A stretch of 50,131 nucleotides of DNA from Flammula alnicola (taxonomy: Eukaryota > Basidiomycota > Agaricomycetes > Agaricales > Strophariaceae): positions 1 through 50,131 of the forward strand of contig JADNRV010000344.1 in the NCBI GenBank assembly GCA_015499995.1, read 5' to 3'. The translations under genes and the position numbers were made by a program. Shown here one piece after another: positions 40,150-49,714 of this stretch. How positions within the stretch are numbered: the first letter of the stretch is position 1; the number at the start of each line of letters is the position of its first letter. The notes below the pieces were generated by a model that did no database searches, was not told where the DNA came from, and saw only the letters and a program-made list of their open reading frames with translations.

Positions 40150-40314
40150 GACGAGAATAGAGCTGCGCGAGTTCTTCCGAGAGAGGTAGAGTTTTGGGCC
40201 TCGGGCACATTGAGAAGATTTAAGATGCGTCTTTGCTACAGCGTCAGCCTAACGAGGTTGAGCCAGAAGCAACTGGACGCACGTTGGCCGGGTTTGCCTC
40301 TTGTCGGAAGACAT
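40150..40314 (-). pseudogene. Mitochondrial SAM carrier, copy e (5' scrap)
   Basis: Only the exon 1 start (ATG at 40314, SSDKRQ..) with pieces of exons 2 and 3 (GAAGAACTCGCGC-type tract) remain. Together with the adjoining promoter it shows that F-box e was copied with the same upstream neighbour as the others. Confidence 0.7.
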
Positions 40315-40521
40315 TATGACGCCTGAAAAGCTCGATACCGAGTAAAGAGGCACAAATCCCGGGGTACAAGTTATGGACGACAGAGAGTCAGATCAAATTT
40401 ATATATAGTTCGACTGTCATTGGGACAACCTTGAGACCCCGGAGACCACATTAAGCTCACGCACGGTCCGGATCCAATGGACTCTCTCTGTGTTCGCCGT
40501 CGACCTCCAATACTACGCCTG
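40315..40521. promoter_or_regulatory. Promoter region of F-box e
   Basis: AAATTTATATATAG at 40395-40408, with the adjoining TCGACTGTCATT shared with copy d. The segment between it and the start is shorter than in d. Confidence 0.45.
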
Positions 40522-42267
40522 ATGGCTCTAGCAGTGACGGACGATCCTGACTTTTCCCGGTTGTTGGAGAACAATGAAGCACCTTCGAAGGCGACAATCG
40601 ATCGAGTCAATGCACTACTAGAAGAACCGATGCAGAGGCTTCGAAGTATTCAGGCCGAAATTCGACATCTAGATACGCTTATCCAAGATCTGAAAGAGGA
40701 GGAACAAGCGACCCAATCGACCATCAACCTGTACAACGGGATACTATCGCCTATTCGCCGTGTCCCACCCGAGATATGGAACGAAATCTTTTACCATTGT
40801 CTTCCGACTCAACGCAACCCTATCATGAGCACCTCAGATGCTCCCCTGCTCCTTACTCGCGTATGCAGTAAATGGCGATCAGCTGCCCTATCCTCACCTC
40901 ATCTCTGGGCAAGACTGCATATCACATATGCATGCGACACGCCGGAAGCTGGTGGCCGGATGCCAGAGAAGGATTTAGAGAAGCTGCGTCAGAACGTTAG
41001 TCGGGCGATGAAGCTACGCGCTGAAGCTGTAAAGCAGTGGCTCTCCCGCTCTGGCGCTTGTCTTTTATCGTTGTCGATTTCATACGGATATAACGGGGCA
41101 CCATATTCTCAATGGGAACGATGGATAACCCTTGACATATTCAACGCCATTCTTCCTTTTGCGCAACGTTGGAGTGATCTCGAGCTAACCATACCTTATG
41201 ACAGCTACCGAAAACTCGAGATGATGCTTTCAATAGAGATGATTCCTCTGCTTGGAAGCTTGAGAGCACACCTTGTTGACCGACATGCCGAAGAATATAC
41301 TGCGAATCCTTTTATCTTGTTGAGGGCACAAAACCTGCGAAAGCTCTCGCTCAATACATTGCAACTTGTCCCCGAGTTCATGGAAGATGTCCTCCACCTC
41401 ACCTATCTCTGCCTCCATTCATGCATCTCCCAAAAATACGCATTCATGCTCCTCGATAAATGCCACAACCTTATCCATTGCAAGTTGGTTGTCGTCGACA
41501 CCTACGAGGAATTCGAACCACCAAGTGCAGTATCTCTTTCCCACCTACGATCATTATGCATTCGGGATTTCGGGCGCACAGATCTCAGCAAAGCCTTCTA
41601 CGATTCCATCAGTGCACCTAACCTCAAATGGATTAACTATCAACGACATCCTGCCTATCAACGTACTGGCTCGGTCACAGAGATTCCATTACCCATTCTC
41701 TCTCTGATTGAGAGGTCGAATTCTATCACGAAGCTGACTTTCGAGTCGCGCGGGTTATCCACCCGCGACATACTACAATGCTTCCAGCTCGCGCCGCTTA
41801 TTAGGCATTTGGTAATTGGGCCGGAGCCCGATGGACCCTCGCGAACCATCCCCGGACATTCGAGTCGACCCGGTACGGCCAAAATGGATAAGTTTGACCT
41901 CAAACAACTGACATTCAAGGCGTCTTGGGAAGAGACCCTACTCCCGGCTTTGGAAGTATTTGAGGCATCATTAATGAAGAATTTCAGCGATGAAGATTTG
42001 TTGAAATTTATCATTGGGAGATTGGACCTCGAGGCTTTACGGAGCGGAATCGCTGCTCTGAAATCTGTCAGGATGACGTTCGATAGACCGAGGGAGAGAG
42101 ATATTACTGCGGATGTTGAACGTCATGCAAAGGCAGCGGGTATAGATTTCAACTTGGAGCTTGCGTATCAACCAGAGCCGTCGAGTGCCACTAACCCTCT
42201 TTCGCCGTCATTTGGGTTGACAGCGGATGGGCGTTCGTGGCATCTTCAAGATATCGAGGAGGATTAG
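40522..42267 (+). CDS. F-box-like protein with LRR-like C-terminus, copy e
   Basis: Intact 581 aa from MALAVTDDPDFSRLLENNEAP (the frame extends upstream to 40477). N-terminal helix RLRSIQAEIRHLDTLIQDLKEEE, F-box-like RRVPPEIWNEIFYHCLP, LLLTRVCSKWRSAALSSPHLW. It has the insertion EAGGRMPEKDLEKLRQ and the variant AMKLRAEAVKQWLSRSGAC shared with copies c and f but not a/b/d. C-terminal LRR-like part (LSHLRSLCIRDFG, LIRHLVIG). Ends HLQDIEED like d. Presumed SCF substrate receptor. Confidence 0.88.
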   Translation: MALAVTDDPDFSRLLENNEAPSKATIDRVNALLEEPMQRLRSIQAEIRHLDTLIQDLKEEEQATQSTINLYNGILSPIRRVPPEIWNEIFYHCLPTQRNPIMSTSDAPLLLTRVCSKWRSAALSSPHLWARLHITYACDTPEAGGRMPEKDLEKLRQNVSRAMKLRAEAVKQWLSRSGACLLSLSISYGYNGAPYSQWERWITLDIFNAILPFAQRWSDLELTIPYDSYRKLEMMLSIEMIPLLGSLRAHLVDRHAEEYTANPFILLRAQNLRKLSLNTLQLVPEFMEDVLHLTYLCLHSCISQKYAFMLLDKCHNLIHCKLVVVDTYEEFEPPSAVSLSHLRSLCIRDFGRTDLSKAFYDSISAPNLKWINYQRHPAYQRTGSVTEIPLPILSLIERSNSITKLTFESRGLSTRDILQCFQLAPLIRHLVIGPEPDGPSRTIPGHSSRPGTAKMDKFDLKQLTFKASWEETLLPALEVFEASLMKNFSDEDLLKFIIGRLDLEALRSGIAALKSVRMTFDRPRERDITADVERHAKAAGIDFNLELAYQPEPSSATNPLSPSFGLTADGRSWHLQDIEED

Positions 42268-42785
42268 CTTCATTCTCTGTACGACCATACTGTAGTATGT
42301 ATTAGCTTCGGTTAGATATCATTCGCCTCCGTACACGCATTTTCTTTAAGTTGTCGCTCCACGTTTCCTTGCATCGTGCCTATTAATTCTTCTCCTTCTG
42401 CATGCAGGCCTCAAGCTCGCGACCAGGATGTAATACATACATTAGACGTCCAACCCCAATACACAAGTTGTGTACGAGTATATCTTCACATACGTAGCTT
42501 GGAAGACCATCATGAACCATCAAGTCACTCAGCGGTGAACCTCGAGGAATTGAACTTGGTCAAGTATGTACTGTACGTACCTAATCAGATACGCCAACCT
42601 CGGCCCTCTACACTAAGAATTTCTGGTTTACAGAACCTTTATGTAAATGACTCATGCAATCTCAGGTTGAAGGGGAAAACACATTGACCGAAGTTACTGA
42701 GAAAATTTGTTCATGTACTTGTACATATTGCCTTGTTGTGTGGAAAAGCAGATGACACAGGATGACAGTTACACGACAGCCACCT
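42268..42785. repeat. 3' flank of F-box e; inverted copy of ligase upstream DNA
   Basis: 42330-42625 is the reverse complement of 30800-31105. A 103-codon frame (42376-42687) lies entirely inside this repeat and has no family features. 42690-42785 is the 3' flank of the kinase. Confidence 0.7.
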
Positions 42786-43994
42786 TTAATGTCCAAATCC
42801 TTCCTCCTGCATCCCTAATAAACAAACACGTACGGAGAGAACTTCGGACAAATTAGCCATTTCTGGGTGAGTGAGAATGAATTTATCCAGAGCCCTAGTA
42901 GCTGCCTTGATCCATTGAGTACTGCGAACGGAGTACTTTGTCACCCAATAAGCGTAGACGCCTTTACTCCCGATCGACGACTGAAATATCTGCAGCTCGT
43001 CATCCGCCATTATGGAAGGCAAATGAACCGCGATGTCATCGGGGAGGCCCGAGGAGCTGATGGCAGATGCAAAATGGTCGATGAATGCCAGACGATCCTT
43101 ATGGAACGCGTCATGCAGAGGGTCGTTGTCAGCAGCTATCATTGCTGGACACATCACCGCATATTGCAGGGGTAATCGACAAGCCCAATCATCCCAGTCC
43201 AAGATCCTACAGATTCTCAGCTACATGACGTCGACCAGAAGAATAAGCATCTCGTACCCATTGATATTGAAATTGTCGTCAACAAGAATATTCATTCGGT
43301 TGAGGTCAGTGTGCATCAGCGGAAACGGGAGGGCATCCAAGGATAGCAAGTGATACTTTTCTTCGGCCATGGCACGATAGATCAGGCAATCGATGGGGTC
43401 GAAAGAAGGGAGATCACCGGTGAAGATACGAATGAGGCGGGAGTCAATTCTCCTCAATACCCATTCCAGCGCCGACTGAGTGCTAGATTGCATCAATGTG
43501 TGCGCCAGCAAGTGCGCAGAGTACTGTGCCAGCTGAGCCAAGACCTTTCCTCTAGCAACTGGCGGAGGAAAACTTGCATTCCACTCCAACGTCCTGCCCT
43601 CAATCCAATCCAACAGCATATAGGGTGTCCCAACGCCATCACCGTCCTCGCTGTCGGACCATGCATGCACAGTGGCAATGGGTATATCGGGAACAGTACT
43701 GTGTACATAGCGCATGGTGGTCACCGTGGACTCAACGGCCGAGAGCATCTCCTCGTACGGAATGCGAAGTGCCCAGCGTGTGCCGTCCTCAAATGCAATG
43801 CAATAGACAATGTTACAACCGCCTGAAAACTCATCGCCATCGGAGGTGCAAGGTTGGCTCCTGATTGACGAAGCGGTCTTGAAAACCTGATCCCAATTGA
43901 TTTTTGCGCGCGTGGCCTGTAGTCGCTCAGTAACTGTCTACCAGGTAGTCAGCGAAAGACAATATAAGATGCGGCTTGGCCACCGTACCGACAT
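42786..43994 (-). CDS. Aminoglycoside phosphotransferase (APH)-like small-molecule kinase
   Basis: Three exons: 43989-43994 (ATG TCG), 43258-43937 and 42786-43206, 368 aa. The kinase-like core shows a nucleotide-binding start (CIAFEDGTRWALRIPYEE), hinge PYMLLDWIEGRTL, the catalytic loop LMHTDLNRMNILVDD (HxDxxxxN) and, across the second intron, the metal-binding LDWDDWACRLPLQYA. These define the APH/choline-kinase-like superfamily that phosphorylates small molecules; the substrate of the many mushroom homologues is generally unknown. It is unique in the window and not part of the repeated block, lying between copies e and f. The two-codon first exon rests on the splice signal and an in-frame ATG, and is the least certain part. 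Confidence 0.85.
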
Positions 43995-44269
43995 GTTAAA
44001 GACAACTATACAATTTTAATGTGGAGGAAGAAGAAACCACACTTCAAGGGGGGATTAGCTTGAAGTACTACTTCAACTTGAACAAGTTGCAACGAAGTTA
44101 CGAGAACGCGTTTGACCCTGCCCTAATCTTATCGCGTGACTGATCTAACAACCCGCGATCTCCAAATTTGAACCCACTTTCCAAACTCCTCCACGAAATC
44201 CACAACCCTAGACAAAAGAAACTCTCCATATCCTTATTTTTTTCAGTCTAACCCTCAAATACACTGGAT
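43995..44269. other. Divergent intergenic region between kinase and HDAC f
   Basis: Shared upstream space of the kinase (minus) and HDAC f (plus). From about 44110 it matches 3929-4118 in reverse, so this is the end of the outer arm. An imperfect inverted motif TTGAAGTACTACTTCAA occurs near 44080. No TATA box is evident. Confidence 0.55.
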
Positions 44270-46337
44270 ATGAGTACCTCGGATGTCAAGCCTCCCGAAG
44301 AACCGACAACCAGTGTGGCACGTTTCGAATCCTCGACGCTCAAGAACTCTGCGATTTTCATCCAGAATGCATGTCTACAACACCGATACATACGCTCAAA
44401 GGATATGTCGAACATAGTTGAAAGGCCCGAGCGCCTGCGTGCTGTCAGTGTCGGATTATCCGCTGCTATTGCTCGCCTCGAGGAACTGTTCTCTTCCCGA
44501 ACGACGGCTGCTGCGAAAGCCGAATCCGATCCTGATGACCTCGCTGAAGTTATGAACAAGCTCAAGCTGGATTCAGATTTTCCTACGGCTTCGAGATCGC
44601 CTGTGGCCATTGTGCAAAGCCAGGCGTCTGTCGATATTTTGTCCCATCCCGCAGTCAAATTCGTGCACGGAGATATTGAAGGGGACGTGTACCTCGAAAG
44701 CCTAGCGAAATGGATCAAAGAAAGTCACGACAAAGTCACGAAAGGGGAATCGGAGATCCCAGAGGGATATTCGCAAGGAGACCTGTATCGTAAGTCCCGT
44801 TTCGCCTCTGTCAAATCCGTATTGACGTTGGGATCACCCTATCTATCTAGTCTGTCCTGGCTCTATCAACGCTATTCAAGCAGCAGCGGGTACAGTCTGC
44901 GAAGCTGTAGACAGGGTGGTCTCGTCGACGAAGTCTCCGGATACTCAAACACCACTTCATCGAGCATTCGTCGCCATCCGTCCACCTGGACATCACTGTG
45001 GAGAAGATACCCCCTCCGGGTTTTGCTTCCTTAACAACGTTGCTATCGGTGCCGCCCATGGTACGATACTCGAAAATTCACATTTGTAAACCAATCTCAT
45101 GGCTTTCAAATAGCTCATCTTCAGCACGGAATAAAACGAATCGTTATCTTTGATATTGATTTGCATCACGGCAACGGTACACAATCCATTGTGTGGCAGA
45201 TAAACGAGGAGACATATCGTCAGACGCTCGAGAGCGAAGGTGGAGGGCCTACCTCGAAGACTGGGCCCCAAATATACTACGGCTCGATTCACGACATTCT
45301 GTCGTATCCATGCGAGGACGGCAAAGTAAATCTCGTCCAAGCCGCATCCGTTTCGCTCCACAAATCACATGGACAATACATCGAAAATATCCATCTACAA
45401 ACCTATACCTCCGAACAACACTTCTGGGACGTGCTGTACAAGGAGAAATATAGCAAGCTCTTGGATAAAGCCCGGGCATTCCTTGACGATACCGGAGGAC
45501 CCGGCGACGACGTCCTTGTGTTCGTCAGGTCAGTTCTATTTATCCTCTTCGCTGCTTGTATCACCAATCTGACACGACTTCACACTACAGCTGCGGAATG
45601 GACGCCTGCGAACACGAATACGAGTCCATGTCAAGGCACAACCGCAAAGTGCCCACATCTTTCTACCACCGCTTCGCGCGCGATGCTTGTGCTCTCAGTG
45701 ACGAATACGCCAAGGGTCGACTGGTCAGCGTCCTCGAGGGGGATACAGCGATCGTGCACTGACCAGCGGTGCGATGGCTCATCTCTCAGGGCTGGTCGAC
45801 GTCCCACGTGAGACGAGAGTCAACGAGGAGTGGTGGAGCGTTGAGAATCTTGTCAAGCTCGAAGGGGCGACGAAGAAACGGAGAGGCGGTCGGCTGTCGC
45901 TCCCTGCCCAGGGGTCCGTCGAGTCGTGGCTAGAGCGTACTCTCGCTATTTTCAACCAGCTGGAGGAGACTGTGGCACAGGCTAAGGGATCGATGCCCCG
46001 TTTGCCGGTTCCTCCCAGCGATCGGACACTGCGCGATCGGACAAAAGGAAAGAACGTTACACCAGCTTCTTCGCCGTCTTCCAACAAGATAAAGCCCGTA
46101 TCAGCGTCTGCGGCAGCTTCGAAGGCAGCCACGGTCAAGCCTAAAGCTGGCAGTGCCATTGACCGTGGTGTGGTGACAGCTGGGTCTGGCACCGACGGCT
46201 ATGCATCCACCGATAGCAGTCCGCTGTCGAGCCCCAGTTCTACTGAAGACGAAGCACCAGCAGCCAAGAAACTGCCGAGGGTCATCCTCAAACTCGGGAA
46301 GCCACCAGAAGTTTCTTCATCACAAGTTGACCCCTAG
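44270..46337 (+). CDS. HOS3-like class II histone deacetylase, copy f (one-base frameshift)
   Basis: Exons 44270-44789, 44851-45060, 45114-45528 and 45591-46337. Zn-dependent hydrolase removing acetyl groups from histone lysines. Motifs: GH-H pair RPPGHHC (~220), zinc ligands in DIDLHHGNG (~256) and SCGMDAC (~384), long basic Ser-rich tail ending LPRVILKLGKPPE. At 45738-45742 a run of five G should be six: the frame breaks exactly at the conserved EGGY whose tyrosine is catalytic, giving EGDTAIVH-stop; downstream the proper frame is open for 187 more codons and matches copy a. So it is either a very recent pseudogene or a gene with a sequence error in a homopolymer. With that base the product would be about 630 aa, a normal length. 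Confidence 0.85.
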
Positions 46338-46522
46338 ATAAACCTCTGGCTATTCGTTTAGTTGACCTTCAAATCTTGCATATCGAGGATATGATACCCT
46401 TGTCGCAGTCTGTTGATACCTCTGTGCTGTGTACTGCTTTGAACTTTCTAGGTCTATTGCTCGAATGATCTAAATATAACAATAAATAATGTAAGTAGTA
46501 GTAATCGATGTATTAGCAATTT

Positions 46523-47664
46523 TCAGATGCCCATGAGTCCATGTACGGCCCATTCGTATACTCCAAGGAAGACGGCGCCGCCTGCTGATATCCATAACGT
46601 CCGTGGTACAACGCCAGCAAACAGGGCTTTTGGCCCTTCGGTTATGTAGATAGTCCGTAATCTACTGGGCAATGAGGGTAGTTTCTCCTTTGAAGGATCC
46701 TGCAATTTGGGACATGGATGAGGAGGTGAAGTAATTTGAATGTCTTAACGTTAACTGACCCGAGTGTCGAGCATGACGCGGGTTTTCAAAACGTCCAAGG
46801 GCGTGGTTAGAGCGGCCGCCACTCCTCCAGCAATACTCCCACACGCAGCCGCTTCGTGGGCGTACAAAGGTTTTCGGTTGAGTTTGTAGGAAAGTTGGAG
46901 CTTTAGCAGCTCGTAGAGCGGGAACTGCAGTGATGTGAAGGGAATCTATGCTGCTACGTCAGAAAGTTGAAAAGACTTGATGTCAAATTAGATAGGCGCA
47001 CCTCACGCATTACAGTGATCCCAAACCCTCTGTAAAATCCCCAAAATCCATCATTGGCCAGGACCAGTCGCGCAGCGGCCCAGGATGACCCACCCAGAGC
47101 ACCGTATGTTGACGTCTGCATGCGCGTCTTAATGACCTCCGTTGGAACGCGAATCAAGCATGCAGCCTAAAATGAAGTAGCGGAGAAGAGAAGAGAGACA
47201 AGTAAATGACATTATCGCAGAAAGAAACATAGGAGGAAAAGTGCCGTACAACTTCCGCCACGGACGCCGATATCATGTGCTTGACTGGCGCGAGTCCTTC
47301 TGAGAGAGGCAGAGTTTTCTTCATCGTTTCGTATGTCGAGAAGAAGGCGGCGGCTACAAAGTACGCGTCAATTGATATTTCTGGCTGTAAGATCCAAGTA
47401 GGAAAAACATACCTCCCGGTGCACTCCCAACAACGACACTTCCAACCCCTTTGTATATGCCGGAGAACCCTCCTGCAGCTCTGAAGCCTTGCAAAGACTG
47501 AAGACGCGTCTTTATGGTGTCTATTGGGAAGAAGAGCAGGTCCACCGAAGTCCCTGCTACACCGCCAGCCTAATGGTGAAAATCAACGGGGGTTCGTGGC
47601 CAGATGCAAGTTTTCGTCGTACCAGAAGCGACTGGACAACCGTTGGCCTCTTGTCGGAAGACAT
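46523..47664 (-). CDS. PET8: Mitochondrial S-adenosylmethionine carrier, copy f (intact)
   Basis: Six exons: 47623-47664, 47413-47569, 47250-47353, 47002-47166, 46760-46945, 46523-46699; all GT-AG, exactly 276 aa. SLC25-family inner-membrane carrier that imports S-adenosylmethionine into mitochondria in exchange for S-adenosylhomocysteine. Three carrier repeats carry the signatures [20 protein letters not shown] and [39 protein letters not shown] and [15 protein letters not shown] are characteristic of the PET8/SAMC subgroup. It starts [22 protein letters not shown]. It converges on HDAC f (185-base gap) and diverges from F-box f. It is the only intact one of six copies or traces in the window, so probably the functional gene here. 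Confidence 0.93.
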
Positions 47665-47929
47665 TATGAGCCTTGAAGGGCTCGAGACCGAGCAGAGAGA
47701 CAGAAATGGATCACAACTTGAAGTTTGGGCCTGAAGCGCATCGCACCCGGACCCGAAAACCAGAGTAAGCTTACGTACGTTAGTACCACAAACTCTTTTA
47801 CTCGCACTCTCTTCTCATCGCAATCTCAAATTTCTGGGTGAGTGATTTTGGTTTGTTAATCCGTGAACGTCTAAGATCCCGCTTTTCAAGGTACTACTAC
47901 AGTACATGTCGATCACCCATACCATCGAC
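47665..47929. promoter_or_regulatory. Bidirectional promoter region of SAMC f and F-box f
   Basis: 265 bases separate the divergent ATGs. Unlike copies b-e it has no TATATATA element; it is pyrimidine-rich on the F-box side (CTCGCACTCTCTTCTC). AGAGTAAGCTTACGTACG near 47762 resembles the putative leader-intron donor of d. Promoter role is inferred from the arrangement. Confidence 0.5.
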
Positions 47930-49714
47930 ATGGCTGTATCAATATTGGTGGACAATCCTGACCTTACCCAGCTCTTGGAGAATAACGAACCACCTTCAGA
48001 GGCAACGATCCATAAGGTCAAAAACTTATTGGAGAAGCCACTGCAGGAAATGTCGGGTATCCAGGCGGACATTCGGCGCCTTGAAAATATGCTCATGGAT
48101 CTCAAAGAGAAGGAGCAAAAGACGAAACAGATCCTCGACGCATGTAACAGGATATTATCTCCTGCGCGTCGCGTCCCGCCTGAGATTTGGAGCAATATCT
48201 TTTACCATTGTCTTGCAACGCAACGCAATCCTGTCATGAGTACATCGGATGCTCCTTTACTCCTTACTCGCGTATGCACGAGCTGGCGATCGGCTGCTTT
48301 GTCTTCACCGCGTCTCTGGGCAAGACTACACATTCCATATGCATGCGACTCTCTTGACTCTAGTGGGTGGATTCCAGAGAAGGATTTGGAGAAACGGCGT
48401 CAGAATCTCGGTCGGGCGATGGCCCTACGAGCTGAAGCTGTAAAACATTGGCTATCCCGCTCTGGCAGTTGTCCTTTATCGTTGTCGGTTTCAAACACCA
48501 GCTCTAACCGAACGCTATTGGGATCCAATTCACAATGGGAGGAACGGATAACGCTTGACATATTCAACGCCATTCTTCCTTTTGTGCGGCGGTGGAGTGA
48601 TCTCGAGTTAACGATACCTTATGACATCTACCGACAGCTCGACGCAATGCTTTTAGTCGACATGATGCCTATGCTCAGAATCTTGAGAGCGAGTGTTTAT
48701 GAACGAGACCCACGCGGATATCCCGCGAATACTTTCGTCTTGGTGAGGGCCCCCAACTTGCGAAAGATATCGTTCAATGCGGCACAGTTAAGCCCTATAT
48801 TCATGGAAGATAACCTTCCCCTCACCTACCTTTGCCTCCTCCATTCACCGATCACCCACAAATGCGCTTTCATGCTCCTCGAAAAATGCCCCAACCTTGA
48901 ACATTGCAAATTGGCTATCAGCGACGCCTGGAACGTGGTATTCGATCCACCAAGTACGGTATCTCTTCCCCGCCTACAATCATTGTGCATTCAGGACTTG
49001 GGCAGCACCGATGTCAGCAAAGCCTTCCTCCAATCCATCAATTCGCCGAATATCAAGTGGATCGACTATCAAAGGTCTTTCTACTCTCAACATGAGGAAG
49101 ATGAGGACACGGTCATTCCATCACCCGTTCTCTCCTTGATCGAGAGGTCGACTTTAATTACCAAGCTGACTTTCGACCCGCGATGGTTATCCCCCCGCGA
49201 CATACGTGAATGCTTTCGGTTCGCACCGCTCATTAGGCATTTGGTACTTGGGCCGGAACCCCATGAACCCTCTCGAACCCTCACCATCCCGGAATATCGA
49301 CCCGATATGACAATAACAATAATGAATAACTTCGACTTCAACCTACTAATGGTCAAGGCGACTCGGGAAGAGACCCTACTCCCGAATTTGGAAGTATTTG
49401 AGGCGTCGTTAATGACGAATTTCAGGGATGAAGATTTGTTGAAATTCATCATCAGCAGAGTGAACCCTGAGGCTTCATGGAGTGGAATCGCTGCTCTGCA
49501 ATGTGTTAGGATGACGTTCGATAGACGGAGGCAGAGAGATATTACTGCGGATGTTGAACATCATGCAAAAGCAGCGGGTATAGATTTCAAGTTGGAGCTC
49601 ATATATCAACCCGACCCGCCCGAAAACCCACTTTCAGCATCGTCTGGAATAACAGTGGATGGGCGCTCGTGGGATCTTCCTGATATTGACGAAGCCTCTG
49701 TTCTAGCTTTATGA
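47930..49714 (+). CDS. F-box-like protein with LRR-like C-terminus, copy f
   Basis: Intact 594 aa from MAVSILVDNPDLTQLLENNEPP, aligned with the family start; an upstream in-frame ATG (47906, MSITHTID) would add 8 residues. It is the most diverged copy in the N-terminal half (EMSGIQADIRRLENMLMDLKEKE), with F-box-like RRVPPEIWSNIFYHCLA and LLLTRVCTSWRSAALSSPRLW. The centre resembles c/e (GWIPEKDLEKRRQ) and then d (YPANTFVLVRAPNLRK); the region PSRTLTIPE.. to MTNFRDEDLLKF is nearly the same as d. The end differs: WDLPDIDEASVLAL replaces HLQDIEED. It lies next to the intact SAMC f, so it may be the parental locus. Presumed SCF substrate receptor. Confidence 0.88.
   Translation: MAVSILVDNPDLTQLLENNEPPSEATIHKVKNLLEKPLQEMSGIQADIRRLENMLMDLKEKEQKTKQILDACNRILSPARRVPPEIWSNIFYHCLATQRNPVMSTSDAPLLLTRVCTSWRSAALSSPRLWARLHIPYACDSLDSSGWIPEKDLEKRRQNLGRAMALRAEAVKHWLSRSGSCPLSLSVSNTSSNRTLLGSNSQWEERITLDIFNAILPFVRRWSDLELTIPYDIYRQLDAMLLVDMMPMLRILRASVYERDPRGYPANTFVLVRAPNLRKISFNAAQLSPIFMEDNLPLTYLCLLHSPITHKCAFMLLEKCPNLEHCKLAISDAWNVVFDPPSTVSLPRLQSLCIQDLGSTDVSKAFLQSINSPNIKWIDYQRSFYSQHEEDEDTVIPSPVLSLIERSTLITKLTFDPRWLSPRDIRECFRFAPLIRHLVLGPEPHEPSRTLTIPEYRPDMTITIMNNFDFNLLMVKATREETLLPNLEVFEASLMTNFRDEDLLKFIISRVNPEASWSGIAALQCVRMTFDRRRQRDITADVEHHAKAAGIDFKLELIYQPDPPENPLSASSGITVDGRSWDLPDIDEASVLAL

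Noticed and set aside
44270..47664. HDAC and SAM carrier as a functional 'epigenetic-metabolic' gene cluster
   Set aside because: The two genes are only convergent neighbours; nothing in the sequence shows co-regulation or a shared pathway beyond proximity.
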